Assembly (NCBI RefSeq): GCF_020164785.1
Contig: NZ_JAIUGX010000005.1
Coordinates: 279,096 to 343,095 of the forward strand
DNA: 64,000 nucleotides
Source: Mesorhizobium sp. ES1-1
GTDB lineage: Bacteria; Pseudomonadota; Alphaproteobacteria; Rhizobiales; Rhizobiaceae
Direction: 5' to 3'
Positions 9,434 through 19,377 of this stretch are shown here, in pieces. The notes below the pieces were generated by a model. The model ran no database searches. It saw only the letters and a program-made list of their open reading frames with translations, and had not been told where the DNA came from. Within the stretch, counting starts at the first letter, position 1; each line of letters begins with the position of its first letter. Both the position numbers and the translations under genes were made by a program.

Positions 9434-9703
9434 ATGAAGACAAACCGCCTCGCGATCCTCACCATCGCTCTTGCCCTCGGCGCTTGTGCCTCGGCCCTTG
9501 CCGGAGACAGGCATCAGCATCACAAGGTCCAGCCGGAACGCTACGTTCCCGCCGACAACGACCTCATCAACTTCCTGTTCGGTGGCCCGCGCTATTACGA
9601 CCAGCAGATGTTCACCACTGGAGCCGGACCCTGCTCCTACGATCGCGTCGGCCCGGACGCCAACGCACTCAACAAGATCAACGATCACCACTGCGGCAAG
9701 TAG
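9434..9703 (+). CDS. Small secreted hypothetical protein
   Basis: 89 residues with a clear Sec signal peptide: KTNR, then a hydrophobic run AILTIALALGACASALAG, predicted to be cut near ALA-GD. A lipobox-like LGAC inside the run leaves open a lipoprotein. The mature part is about 65 residues, His-rich at its start (DRHQHHK), with two Cys (GPCSYD and HHCGK) that could form one disulfide. The ATG at 9434 is chosen because the signal peptide begins there. No known domain; probably periplasmic. Confidence 0.72.
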   Translation: MKTNRLAILTIALALGACASALAGDRHQHHKVQPERYVPADNDLINFLFGGPRYYDQQMFTTGAGPCSYDRVGPDANALNKINDHHCGK

Positions 9704-9733
9704 CAGGCCTGACGTCTGGATTGCTGCTCCGGA

Positions 9734-10102
9734 TCAGCCGAGCAGGCCGTTGATTGTCGCGGCGACGGCTTCCGGGGCATAGGGCTTGGGCAGGAAAACG
9801 CCGCCGCTGGGCATCGCCTCCCGCGCCGGCTGCCGCTTGCCCGAGGTGATGATGATCTTCACCGGCGGCCAGCGGTCGCGCACGGCGACCGACAGGCGCA
9901 GCCCATCCATCGAACCGGGCATGTCGATGTCGGTGAAAAGGATGGCGATATCCTGCCGGCGCTCCAGCACCGCGATCGCCTGGTCGGCATTGCTGGCTTC
10001 CAGCACCTCGAAGCCCATCTCCCGCAGCTCGTCGGCGATCGCGAACAACAGGAACGCTTCGTCTTCGACGACAAGGACAGTGGTGGAGGGCTGCATGGTC
10101 AT
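9734..10102 (-). CDS. Single-domain response regulator (receiver only)
   Basis: 122-residue CheY-like receiver with no output domain. The acidic pocket is in VVEDE, the phospho-acceptor Asp in LFTDIDMPG, the switch Ser in IITSGK and the conserved Lys in LPKPY. It is encoded 34 bases downstream of the PAS/HWE sensor kinase on the same strand and is almost certainly its phosphorylation partner. Receiver-only proteins next to HWE kinases are common in rhizobia and signal by protein contact or phosphorelay. The downstream target is unknown. Confidence 0.93.
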   Translation of the reverse strand: MTMQPSTTVLVVEDEAFLLFAIADELREMGFEVLEASNADQAIAVLERRQDIAILFTDIDMPGSMDGLRLSVAVRDRWPPVKIIITSGKRQPAREAMPSGGVFLPKPYAPEAVAATINGLLG

Positions 10103-10136
10103 GTTACGCTCTATCTAGTCGGTAGCGGCTGTGAAG

Positions 10137-12401
10137 TCAGTAGGGACCGGTCGGCAACTGGGGTGCCGGTGCGTTCAACTCGCATTCAACGCCGTCGGGA
10201 TGGTAATCGATCCGTACCGACCCTCCGAAATCGGTGCCCAGCACGCGTTCGATCAGGAAGCGGCCGAAGCCGCGACGGCTGGGCGGGACAACCGGTGGGC
10301 CGCCCTGTTCGCGCCAGCGCCAGACCAGCCGTGCCTGTCCGTCCATTTCGGCCGACGGTTGCAGCGACCATTCGATCGATACCTGGCCTTCGGGTACCGA
10401 CAGCGCGCCATATTTCAGCGCGTTGGTGGCAAGCTCATTGACGGCCAGGGCCAAGGTCAGCGCCATCTTCGGGTTGATTGGCAGCGCGGGGCCCGAAATG
10501 AGGATCTGCTCGGCCGGGAAGGAGGCAATGGTGTTGTCGACCACCTCGCGGATCGAGGCGCTGGTCCAGCGTGTCTTGTTGAGGATGTCATGCGCATTGG
10601 CCAGCGCGCGCAGCCGTTCGTTGAAGATAGCGCTGGCGGTGACGATGTCGGTGTTGCGCAAGGTCTGCGAGGCGATGGCCGCGACCATCGCCAAAATGTT
10701 CTTGATGCGATGCTCCAGTTCGTGGGTGAGCAGTTCCTGCCTCGCCTGAGCCTCGCGCCGGTCGGTGACGTCCTGCATGACGCCAAACATCTTGATCGGC
10801 TTGCCGGTCTCGTCATGGACGAAGTCGACATGGCGCGAAAGCCAGCGCAGCGCGCCATTGTCGGGCCGCCGGATGCGGTATTCGACATGCGGCGCCGCCG
10901 ATCCCTGCTCGCGGCTCTCTTGGTTGGAGCGGACGTCCTTGTCCTCGGGGATGACGATGTTCTCAAGCACGCTGATATGCACGCTGTCGCGCGGCGACAG
11001 TCCCCAGAGGTCCCAGAAACCTTCGGAACCGACGACGATCCCGCTGGCGATGTCGAGTTCGAGTGACGCTATGCCGGCGGCGTTCTGCGACAGCTGCAGG
11101 CGGCGCTCGCTCTGCAGCAGGGCCTGCGCCGCCTGCTTCTGGTCGTCAATGTCGGTGTTGGTGCCGATCCAGCGCAGGATAACGCCATCGGTGTCGCGGA
11201 TCGGAACGGCGCGCGAAATGAACCAGCGATAGACTCCGTCACTCCGCCGCAGCCGGAACTCGGTCTCATAGAAGACGGCCTCGGCGAGCGCCTGCCGCCA
11301 TTTTTCGCCGGCCGGCTCAAGATCGTCGGGGTGGACGATGGTGGACCAGCCCTGACCGTCGAGGTCTCCGACTGCTGCTCCGGAATACTCGTAGACGCGC
11401 GGGTTGAACCAGTCGAGCAGGCCCTCGGGCGTCGCCGTCCAGACATGGTTCGGCATGGATTCGGCGAAGGTGCGGAACTGCGTCTCGCTGCGGCGCAGGG
11501 CCTGTTCGGCCGCAAGCCGGTCGGTCACGTCGACGCCCTGCACGAAGATGCCGATCACTTCGCCGGAAGGCGCGCGCACCGGCTGGTAGACCAGGTCGAT
11601 GAAACGGTCTTCCTCGGGCGCATCGGGGCTTTGCCGCAGCTCCGCTTTCATGGCATGGCCGATGAAGGCCTCGCCGCTGGTGAAAACATGATCCAGCAGT
11701 TCCACGAAGCCCTGACCCGCCACCTCCGGCAAGGCCTCGCGCAAGGGTTTGCCGATAACGTCGCGGTGGCCGACCAGCTGCCTGTAGGCGGCGTTCGTCA
11801 GCTCGAAGACATGGTCGGGCCCCGACAGCATGGCCATGAAACCGGGCGCTTGTTCGAACATCTGGCGTTGACGGTCGCGCTCGCTCGCCCGCCAGCGTTC
11901 CGCCGCGACCTTTGCGGTCGTCTCGATGACGATGGCGATGACGCCGGCCGGTTCGCCGCTCTCGTCGAGCACCGGCGAATAGTCGAGGTCGAGCCAGACC
12001 TGCTCGGGTTCGCCCGTGCGGTTGAGCGTCAGCATCTGGTCGCGATAGGCAAGCGTGCCGCCGGCCAGGCAGACCTTCATGATATTGTCGTTGAAGTCGG
12101 CCACTTCCGGCCAGCCTTCGCGCACCCTGGAGCCGAGCAGTCGCGGATGGCGCCCGCCGGCAAAGACCGAATAGGCATCGTTGTAGATCATGACGCCGTC
12201 TTCGCCCCACAGCATGACGATCGGCACCTTGGAGCGCAAAATGAGCGATGTCGCCGTCCTCAGGCTCTGCGGCCAGCCGCTGATCGGACCGATCGATGTC
12301 GAGGCCCAGTCGAAAGCAGCGATCAGGTTACCGAGCTGGCCACCGCCGGCGAGGAAGGCATGGCCGCGGTCGCTCGCGGTGTTGATGTCAACTGCTGGCA
12401 T
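10137..12401 (-). CDS. Multi-PAS sensor histidine kinase, HWE family
   Basis: 754-residue soluble kinase without obvious transmembrane segments. Four PAS-like domains occupy about residues 40-165, 180-300, 310-430 and 440-555; they are marked by IMLWGEDGVMIYND, APGFMAMLSGPDHVFELT, VWTATPEGLLDWFNP and an LGTNTDIDDQK-type PAC. The HWE-type phosphorylation helix is LTHELEHRIKNILAMV. The ATPase domain has NELATNALKYGALS and the defining W-x-E in WRWREQGGPP, then RGFGRFLIERVLG. The family often senses light, redox or small ligands, but no LOV Cys motif is visible. It forms an operon with the receiver gene at 9734. Confidence 0.93.
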   Translation of the reverse strand: MPAVDINTASDRGHAFLAGGGQLGNLIAAFDWASTSIGPISGWPQSLRTATSLILRSKVPIVMLWGEDGVMIYNDAYSVFAGGRHPRLLGSRVREGWPEVADFNDNIMKVCLAGGTLAYRDQMLTLNRTGEPEQVWLDLDYSPVLDESGEPAGVIAIVIETTAKVAAERWRASERDRQRQMFEQAPGFMAMLSGPDHVFELTNAAYRQLVGHRDVIGKPLREALPEVAGQGFVELLDHVFTSGEAFIGHAMKAELRQSPDAPEEDRFIDLVYQPVRAPSGEVIGIFVQGVDVTDRLAAEQALRRSETQFRTFAESMPNHVWTATPEGLLDWFNPRVYEYSGAAVGDLDGQGWSTIVHPDDLEPAGEKWRQALAEAVFYETEFRLRRSDGVYRWFISRAVPIRDTDGVILRWIGTNTDIDDQKQAAQALLQSERRLQLSQNAAGIASLELDIASGIVVGSEGFWDLWGLSPRDSVHISVLENIVIPEDKDVRSNQESREQGSAAPHVEYRIRRPDNGALRWLSRHVDFVHDETGKPIKMFGVMQDVTDRREAQARQELLTHELEHRIKNILAMVAAIASQTLRNTDIVTASAIFNERLRALANAHDILNKTRWTSASIREVVDNTIASFPAEQILISGPALPINPKMALTLALAVNELATNALKYGALSVPEGQVSIEWSLQPSAEMDGQARLVWRWREQGGPPVVPPSRRGFGRFLIERVLGTDFGGSVRIDYHPDGVECELNAPAPQLPTGPY

Positions 12402-12763
12402 GCTGTCTCGTGGTCAGGTCGGGACGATTGTCGAGATGGTAGTCGTGGCCAAAAGGGCCTCTTGTCAAGTCTACCGGCGACTAGCCGGCCCGAACGGGCT
12501 TCATGCTCGGTGGCGGTGAGGCCACGGCCTTGTCATGTGCGTCCGTGGGCGCCTTCACATGAAGTCTGCATATCCATGAACCCCGAACGCCCAAACACGG
12601 AGAGGGTGCATTCGGTTCCGGCCGGACGGCGATTTTCCCAGCGTGGCGTCCGGCTCCTCGACCAATTCTTTGTCGGCCATTCGATCCATTTTCTTTGCAA
12701 GTCGTTAATTCGGCCATGCGTAAGTCAGGATCTGCTAATGGATGGGCGTGCCTGGAGGATGGA
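12402..12763. other. Intergenic region, nothing supported
   Basis: About 360 bases between the divergent kinase and the small membrane protein gene. Overlapping short frames occur on both strands without ribosome sites or homology cues. No repeat or strong hairpin was recognised. Confidence 0.5.
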
Positions 12764-12907
12764 ATGACCAAGAATCTCGGCAACGCGCGCTACGTCCCGC
12801 CGAAGGAGACAAAAGTCTCATTGTTCAGCAAGGCAGCGCCCTTGCTGTTCCCGCTGGTCGTCACGGCGCTTGGACTGCTGATCGGTCGCCTGTTCTTCGG
12901 CTTTTAG
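12764..12907 (+). CDS. Small single-pass membrane protein
   Basis: 47 residues. The ATG follows a good ribosome site (CTGGAGG at 12751-12757). A basic N-terminus with KNLGNARYVPPKE precedes one hydrophobic segment (AAPLLFPLVVTALGLLIGRLFFGF) that reaches the C-terminus, so an N-in, tail-anchored topology is likely. Function is unknown. It is convergent with the DUF763 gene that ends 18 bases later. The strong ribosome site and clean topology make it likely real despite its size. Confidence 0.6.
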   Translation: MTKNLGNARYVPPKETKVSLFSKAAPLLFPLVVTALGLLIGRLFFGF

Positions 12908-12925
12908 GATACGCTCGGGTGCCGC

Positions 12926-14245
12926 TCAGCCGCCGCGCTGTCGGCGTCCCGTGGCTGGTCCCGTGGGAGAGACGGAAGCGTCGGCCGGCGGCGGCTCCCA
13001 GCCGAAGACGGAGCGGCCGCCCAATTCGTGCGACTGGTCGAGCTCGCCGGCGACGATCTCCTTGAGGCTCGGACCGGTGACGTAGCGCTCCAGGCGGCGC
13101 GCCTGTCCGTCCAGCCGCTGCAAGGCGCCAAGCTCTTCCTCGTTGCCGAGTTTCGCCTTGCGGACCGCCGACTTCATCACCGCTATGGTCTCGTCATAGA
13201 CCTTGAGCGGTACCGGAAACGGATGCCGGTCCTTGCCGCCATGGGCGAGCGAGAACCGCGCCGGATCGGAGAAGCGGCAGGGCGCGCCGTGCACGACCTC
13301 CGCCACCATGGCCAGCGCCCGCACGGTACGGGCGCCGACGCCCGGAACCAGCAGCAATTCGGGGAAATCCGCCGGGCCGCTTTCGATCGCCGCCGAGATA
13401 TTGCCGTGCAGGCGGCGCATGACGATGTCGCTTTCGCGGACATCATGGTGGGCGGGCATGATCAGATTGGGCAGCATGGGCTGCGCGGCGGGCGGAGCCT
13501 TCGACGGTTCGATTTCGGCGAATTCGCGCACGATGCGATCGGGGCCGAGTTGGCGCAGCAGGTCGAGCTGGGCGCCACGCGACCGCTCGGCGCGGCGGTC
13601 GGTGAGGTTGACGATCTCGCCTTGCCGCTTGCCCTCGATCGCCGCATGCGGCTCGTCGACGAAGCTGCCGAGGCCCTCCGACAGCCAGTGGTAGCGGCGC
13701 GCCAGTTTGCTGTCGCCGTTCATGCCTTGCTGGACAACCACCCAGCGGCTGTCGTCGGTGACGATGAAGCCGTGCAGGTAGAGGTCGAAACCGTCCTGGA
13801 CGGCGGCGCTGTCGACTTTGGCGACCAGCCGGCTTGCCGTGGCCAGGGCCCCGCCGTCGATACCGACGCGCTCGCCGATCCGTTCGAGTTCATGCGGCGT
13901 CTTGCGCGAATGCGCGCCGCGGCCGCCGCAGACATGGATGCCGAGTTCACCCGACAGCGGCGTCAGCCCGCGCTTCAATGCGCCGATGACGCTGGTGGTG
14001 ATGCCGGAGGAGTGCCAGTCCATGCCCATCACCGCGCCGAAGGACTGGAACCAGAAGGGATGCGCCAGCCGGCGCAGCAACTCGTCGCGGCCGTAATGAT
14101 GGATGATGGCCTCGCACAGCACCGCGCCAAGGCGCGTCATGCGATCGCCGAGCCATTTCGGGACCCGCCCGCCATGCAGCGGCAGGTCGGCGCTGCCGCT
14201 TCGCTGCGTCAAAAGTCCAACGTCTCCGGCCGGTGAGTCGGGCAC
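12926..14245 (-). CDS. DUF763 family protein
   Basis: 439-residue protein of the DUF763 family (COG1415), known mainly from archaea and scattered bacteria and still without a proven role. Family features are RSGSADLPLHGGRVPKWL at the N-terminus, FGAVMGMDWHSSGITTSV, and a long central domain with WVVVQQGMN. Near residue 290 a helix-hairpin-helix-like segment LLLVPGVGARTVRALA suggests nucleic-acid contact. The extreme C-terminus is Pro- and Arg-rich and probably disordered. The gene stands alone. A role in DNA or RNA metabolism is inferred only from the HhH-like motif. Confidence 0.85.
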   Translation of the reverse strand: MPDSPAGDVGLLTQRSGSADLPLHGGRVPKWLGDRMTRLGAVLCEAIIHHYGRDELLRRLAHPFWFQSFGAVMGMDWHSSGITTSVIGALKRGLTPLSGELGIHVCGGRGAHSRKTPHELERIGERVGIDGGALATASRLVAKVDSAAVQDGFDLYLHGFIVTDDSRWVVVQQGMNGDSKLARRYHWLSEGLGSFVDEPHAAIEGKRQGEIVNLTDRRAERSRGAQLDLLRQLGPDRIVREFAEIEPSKAPPAAQPMLPNLIMPAHHDVRESDIVMRRLHGNISAAIESGPADFPELLLVPGVGARTVRALAMVAEVVHGAPCRFSDPARFSLAHGGKDRHPFPVPLKVYDETIAVMKSAVRKAKLGNEEELGALQRLDGQARRLERYVTGPSLKEIVAGELDQSHELGGRSVFGWEPPPADASVSPTGPATGRRQRGG

Positions 14246-14486
14246 CGGTTGCCCGGACTAGAAATGGCACCCGAAGGGCGATTTGCAAGCCCGGCGACGG
14301 CGCGCTCCCGCTCCTAGCGCTGCCGAGACGTCGGCGCCGTGATGTTCGCTTGCTGGACGAAGGCCGGCTCCTGGCATCGGACATCATCGCATCGGACATC
14401 ATCGCCCGACTGGAGCAATTGCTGGCGCATGGCTGCCTGTCCCGATCAAAACCGGGATCGGCGTTGAGCGGCAGTCACTGCACAGA

Positions 14487-14753
14487 TCAGCCAAAATCGG
14501 CCGCGGTCAGCACATACACGCTCTTGCGGGTGCGATCGTAGGCCCTGGCCGCGACGTCGCGGATGGCGCTGCTCTGCGTGTCGAACGTGGCCAGATAGCC
14601 GGCTTCATTGGCTGCTGCCGCCGGCTGCATCTTCGCCATCGCATCGGCGGCGACGGAAAAGGAGATCTGGAACATGCCGTCATGCCCCACGAACCGGATG
14701 CGCTTGCCGGCCTCGTCATAGCTGCGGCTGCGATTGGGGAAGGTCAGGCTCAC
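14487..14753 (-). CDS. DUF1488 family protein
   Basis: 88-residue protein that begins MSLTFPNRSRSYDEAGKRI and has IRFVGHDGMFQISFSV, the DUF1488 pattern of a short beta-rich domain. Function is unknown. Its ATG overlaps the stop of the preceding Lys-rich gene by four bases (ATGA), so the two are translationally coupled. The pair is transcribed divergently from groES, so its promoter lies in the same intergenic region as the CIRCE operator. A link to heat stress is a guess from position only. Confidence 0.85.
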   Translation of the reverse strand: MSLTFPNRSRSYDEAGKRIRFVGHDGMFQISFSVAADAMAKMQPAAAANEAGYLATFDTQSSAIRDVAARAYDRTRKSVYVLTAADFG

Positions 14754-15007
14754 GTCTTGGCCTCTGTCGCCGCGGCGGCCTTCTTGGTCACCCGCTTCTT
14801 TTTCGGCGTCGGGTTCAGGGCCTCCGCGGCGCGGTCGGCCTCTTCCTTGGCGAGCCGCAAGGATCGGAGCTTCGCGGTCTTGATCTCGCGGGCCTTGGCC
14901 TCGGACATGTACTCGGCGGTAGCCTTGTTGCGCTCGGCCGTCTTTTTCTGCTTGTCGACAAAGCGGGCTTCAGCTTTTTCCATGATCGTCTGATTGCCTT
15001 CAGCCAT
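14750..15007 (-). CDS. Lys/Ala-rich small protein upstream of DUF1488
   Basis: 85 residues, highly charged. The start MAEGNQTIMEKAEARF follows GGGAGATTTC, a fair ribosome site. The body is a predicted alpha-helix or coiled coil (KKTAERNKATAEYMSEAKAR), ending in a basic tail with PKKKRVTKKAAAATEAK that resembles nucleic-acid-binding tails. No known domain. It overlaps the DUF1488 gene by four bases. The reading frame is open further upstream, but that extension lacks a ribosome site and is untypical in composition. Confidence 0.72.
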   Translation of the reverse strand: MAEGNQTIMEKAEARFVDKQKKTAERNKATAEYMSEAKAREIKTAKLRSLRLAKEEADRAAEALNPTPKKKRVTKKAAAATEAKT

Positions 15008-15142
15008 CGAAGAAATCTCCCTTGTCCCTGAAATCGTGAAAGTGAACTCGTCCGATAAATAGGCGTTGAATCGGCAAAATTCAATCTTTTGAAATATTTG
15101 GCCCCGGACGCATATCACGAAAAGGCCGGCCAAAATAATACT

Positions 15143-15171
15143 TTGAATATTTAATCGGGTCAGCGAATAAT
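15143..15171 (+). promoter_or_regulatory. Housekeeping promoter of groESL
   Basis: TTGAAT (15143-15148) and AATAAT (15166-15171) are 17 bases apart. The CIRCE operator begins 3 bases after the -10, so bound HrcA would cover the transcription start. Confidence 0.6.
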
Positions 15172-15173
15172 TT

Positions 15174-15200
15174 TTGGCACTCCTATCTATCGAGTGCCAA
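15174..15200. promoter_or_regulatory. CIRCE operator (HrcA binding site)
   Basis: Perfect inverted repeat TTGGCACTC - CTATCTATC - GAGTGCCAA, matching the CIRCE consensus TTAGCACTC-N9-GAGTGCTAA with compensating changes in both arms. It lies 53 bases before the groES ATG. HrcA repression relieved by heat is the established mechanism in alphaproteobacteria. Confidence 0.95.
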
Positions 15201-15253
15201 AGCGCCTATATGGGAGACGCGGCCGCCTATGCCGGCCCCAGAAAGTAGTTCTC

Positions 15254-15568
15254 ATGAAGTTTCGGCCACTCCACGATCGCGTCGTCATCCGGCGCGCCGA
15301 AGGCGATATCAAATCCAAGGGCGGCATCATCATTCCCGACAATGCCAAGGAGAAGCCCCAGGAAGGGCAAGTCATCGCCGTCGGGCCCGGCGCACGCGAC
15401 GAAAATGGCGCGCTCGTGCCGCTCGACGTCAAGGCCGGCGATTTCATACTGTTCGGCAAATGGTCGGGCACCGAAGTCAAGATCGACGGCGAAGAGCTTC
15501 TGATCATGAAGGAAACCGACATTATGGGTGTCATCGACAAGGGCATCGAAGCCAAGCAGGCCGCCTGA
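15254..15568 (+). CDS. groES: Co-chaperonin GroES
   Basis: 104-residue heptameric lid of the GroEL chamber. It begins [18 protein letters not shown] and has the mobile-loop region [19 protein letters not shown], then [13 protein letters not shown]. The roof region and C-terminal [15 protein letters not shown] are intact. The ATG at 15254 is chosen because it gives canonical length; the frame is open upstream but would run into the CIRCE site. It is the first gene of the groES-groEL operon (107-base spacing) under CIRCE control. Confidence 0.97.
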   Translation: MKFRPLHDRVVIRRAEGDIKSKGGIIIPDNAKEKPQEGQVIAVGPGARDENGALVPLDVKAGDFILFGKWSGTEVKIDGEELLIMKETDIMGVIDKGIEAKQAA

Positions 15569-15672
15569 CGATCGCCGCGTATCCTTCGGGACGCGCAGGC
15601 AGCACTTCAGGACTTCAAGAAAGCAGGTCGCTCTACGAGGCGACTGCTCCCCTCCAGATTCGAACGGAATAA

Positions 15673-17310
<1,638 letters not shown>

Positions 17311-17377
17311 CGATCGGTTCGGGCTGTCGCCAGGCTTCTGCGAGGCATCTCAGGCCCGACCGAGCGCGATCAAACAT

Positions 17378-17427
17378 CCCGGCTCCTTAGGGGAGCCGGG
17401 TTACCACCGGGAGCATCCCTCCCGGTG
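17378..17427 (+). terminator. Tandem hairpins after groEL
   Basis: Two strong stem-loops in series: CCCGGCTCC/GGAGCCGGG (17378-17400) and CACCGGGAG/CTCCCGGTG (17405-17427). Neither is followed by a T-run, so they may attenuate or stabilise rather than simply terminate. A 52-codon gene starts 28 bases later. Confidence 0.55.
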
Positions 17428-17454
17428 AAGGCCTCTAGCCCAGGAGACGGATCC

Positions 17455-17613
17455 ATGATCACGTTCGCGCGGAAGCCACAGACGGTCGTCTCGACCGAAG
17501 CCACCGCGGAAAGCCGCTTCGATCGCATCCGCAGGATCGCGGCCGACAAGCACAAGAAATCAGACTCCGATTTGGCAACGCCGCAAAAGGGTGAGCCCAA
17601 GCGCCCGATGTAG
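17455..17613 (+). CDS. Small basic protein downstream of groEL
   Basis: 52 residues starting MITFARKPQTVVSTEATAES after a good ribosome site (AGGAGA at 17442-17447). Very rich in Lys and Arg (FDRIRRIAADKHKKSD), with no hydrophobic segment; probably disordered or helical and nucleic-acid-binding. It sits behind two hairpins after groEL and might be read from the groESL transcript under stress. No family recognised. Confidence 0.55.
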   Translation: MITFARKPQTVVSTEATAESRFDRIRRIAADKHKKSDSDLATPQKGEPKRPM

Positions 17614-17776
17614 GACGGCGTTCCTTGGCGGCAAACGTCCGGGCAGCCCTCCACACCGCGCGCCGGCGGCATGCCGGGCCTGGCGACTATCGCCGGGGAG
17701 GTGATTGACCTAATGTGGTGGCGCGGTGCTTGGCTTGCGCCGGGCGCAACGAGACTTTCGCCAGGGAGATACAGTC

Positions 17777-18274
17777 ATGTTCGTGGCCAAGGCCATCCAG
17801 ACGTCGGATAAGGCGGCCTTCTACCGCGACCTCGCCGCGCAGTTGAAGGGCCTGCTGGAAGGCGAAAGCGATCCGATTGCCAATGCCGCCAACACCGCCG
17901 CGCTGATCTTCCAGATGGTGCCGGACCTCAACTGGGCCGGGTTCTATTTCCTCGCATCCGACGAGGAACTGGTGCTCGGGCCGTTCCAGGGCAAGCCGGC
18001 CTGCGTGCGCATCGCCGTCGGCAAGGGCGTGTGCGGAACGGCGGTCGAGCTTGGCATGTCGATGCTGATCGAGGACGTGCACGACTTTCCCGGCCACATC
18101 GCCTGCGATGCCGACTCGCGCTCGGAACTGGTGGTGCTGCTGGAGGACAATGATGGTGTCTTCGGCGTGCTGGACCTCGACAGCCCGACCCCCGGCCGCT
18201 TCGACAGCGCCGACCAGGCCGGCATCGAGACGCTGGCGGCAATCTACGCGGCGGCAAGTTCGTTCGAGGACTGA
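17777..18274 (+). CDS. msrC: Free methionine-(R)-sulfoxide reductase (GAF type)
   Basis: 165-residue GAF-domain enzyme that reduces free Met-(R)-sulfoxide with thioredoxin. The three catalytic cysteines are all present: Cys76 (KPAC), Cys86 (GKGVCG) and Cys110 (HIACD). Their 10 and 24 spacing matches that of E. coli YebR/MsrC (84, 94, 118). NWAGFYFL, ELVLGPFQGKPAC and GVLDLDSP are family signatures. The ATG at 17777 follows AGGGAGA and gives the standard length. It stands alone between the groESL region and a palindromic repeat. Confidence 0.95.
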   Translation: MFVAKAIQTSDKAAFYRDLAAQLKGLLEGESDPIANAANTAALIFQMVPDLNWAGFYFLASDEELVLGPFQGKPACVRIAVGKGVCGTAVELGMSMLIEDVHDFPGHIACDADSRSELVVLLEDNDGVFGVLDLDSPTPGRFDSADQAGIETLAAIYAAASSFED

Positions 18275-18304
18275 CGGAGGGGGCACAGGGGTTGGGGTCG
18301 AGCC

Positions 18305-18473
18305 CTACGGCGCCCCCCTCTGTCCTGCCGGACATCTCCCCCACACGGGGGGAGATCGGCTGTCATCTCGGACTTCGCCAGTCTCCAACTTCGCAGGGAT
18401 GCGCGGGGCGCCAAAGGGGCCAATCTCCCCACCCGTGGGGAGATGTCCGGCAGGACTGAGGGTGGCGCCGTAG
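18305..18473. repeat. Palindromic repeat family 1, copy A
   Basis: Long imperfect palindrome. The left arm runs from CTACGGCGCC through CCTCTGTCCTGCCGGACATC to a small CCCCCACACGGGGGG hairpin. The right arm mirrors it, with GATGTCCGGCAGGAC and GGCGCCGTAG. The arms are separated by about 60 non-palindromic bases. Near-identical copies lie at 22799-22979 and 24331-24488. It is non-coding and intergenic, the size of a REP/BIME-like element. Confidence 0.88.
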
Positions 18474-18552
18474 AGCTCTACCTTGCAAGCTGCCCTTGCA
18501 AGCCACCGTCCCCGCTTGCAATCCCCGATTGGAGCCATCCCCTCAGGGGGGC

Positions 18553-18601
18553 TTGACAGATACATAGCTCGTTGGTTATACGTCAATCAATAACCAACGA
18601 G
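18553..18601 (+). promoter_or_regulatory. Promoter and ArsR operator
   Basis: TTGACA (18553-18558) and TTATAC (18576-18581), 17 bases apart, form a strong sigma-70 promoter. A perfect 12-base inverted repeat, CTCGTTGGTTAT (18568-18579) and ATAACCAACGAG (18590-18601), overlaps the -10. This is the position expected for autorepression by the ArsR protein encoded 13 bases later. Confidence 0.8.
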
Positions 18602-18613
18602 TTATCGATTGGC

Positions 18614-18937
18614 ATGACCACCGCCCAAGACCTGCTGTTCAAGACGCTTTCCGATCCGACGCGGCGGGCGATCTTCGAGCGTTTGTGCCGGGACGGCGAG
18701 CAGACGGTTGGTGCGCTGACGGCGCAGTCGGGGGTGTCGCAACCGGCGGTGTCGAAGCATCTGGGTGTCCTGAGGCTTGCCGGCCTGGTGCGCGACCGCC
18801 AGGCGGGGCGGCAGACGCATTACAGCGCCCAGCTCGACGCGCTGGCGCCGCTGACCGACTGGGCCACACAGATGAAGGCGTTCTGGGAAGCGCGCTTCGA
18901 CGATCTCGAGGATCTGCTGCGGAGAATGGACCAATGA
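18614..18937 (+). CDS. ArsR-family transcriptional regulator
   Basis: 107-residue winged-helix repressor. DLLFKTLSDPTRRAIFERL and TVGALTAQSGVSQPAVSKHL form the HTH, and RQAGRQTHYSAQLDALAPL the wing. No metal-binding Cys cluster of the ArsR/SmtB type is seen. It belongs to the subgroup (SdpR-like) that is paired with SRPBCC proteins. It overlaps the next gene by four bases and is preceded by its probable operator, so it likely autoregulates the SRPBCC-VOC-DUF1801 operon. The ATG at 18614 gives the usual length; an earlier start would lie in the operator. Confidence 0.93.
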   Translation: MTTAQDLLFKTLSDPTRRAIFERLCRDGEQTVGALTAQSGVSQPAVSKHLGVLRLAGLVRDRQAGRQTHYSAQLDALAPLTDWATQMKAFWEARFDDLEDLLRRMDQ

Positions 18938-19359
18938 CCGGAGCCGCGGCCGAAACGCGCTCCGTCATCGTCGAGCGCGACATGCCTTATCCGCCGGAGA
19001 AGATCTGGCGGGCGCTGACCCAGCCGCATCTGATCGAGGAATGGCTGATGAAGAATGATTTCAGCCCGGTGGCGGGTCATCGTTTCACCCTGCGCAACAC
19101 GCCGCGGCCCGACATCAGCATCGTCATCGACTGCCGCGTCACCGCCATCGAGCCGAACAGGACCCTGTCCTACACATGGGACGCGCTTGGCCTGGAAAGC
19201 GTCGTCACCTGGACCCTGACGCCAACCGGCACGGGAACGCGCCTGCGCATGGAGCAGAGAGGCTTCCGGCCGGACCAGGAGCAGGCCTACCGGGGCGCCA
19301 CCAGCGGCTGGCGGCGTTTCGTTACCCAATTGGAGCAGGTGCTGGAGCGCATCGATTGA
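18934..19359 (+). CDS. SRPBCC (AHSA1-like) domain protein
   Basis: 141 residues with the START/Bet v1-like fold of the activator-of-Hsp90 (AHSA1) group. VIVERDMPYPPEKIWRALTQPHLIEEWLM is the typical opening and LSYTWDALGLESVVTWTLTP the central strands; GWRRFVTQLEQVL is the C-terminal helix. Such proteins bind hydrophobic ligands in a cavity; the ligand here is unknown. It is ATGA-coupled to the ArsR gene, and the same pairing recurs widely in bacteria. Confidence 0.92.
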   Translation: MTGAAAETRSVIVERDMPYPPEKIWRALTQPHLIEEWLMKNDFSPVAGHRFTLRNTPRPDISIVIDCRVTAIEPNRTLSYTWDALGLESVVTWTLTPTGTGTRLRMEQRGFRPDQEQAYRGATSGWRRFVTQLEQVLERID

Positions 19360-19377
19360 GATGAAGGAGGAATGGCG

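Noticed and set aside
11331..12767. A 478-codon open frame opposite the HWE kinase
   Set aside because: Antisense shadow of a motif-rich kinase; composition and lack of a start signal argue against it.
17378..17427. Tandem hairpins after groEL as a known riboswitch
   Set aside because: No conserved aptamer core is recognisable; only two simple stems are seen.
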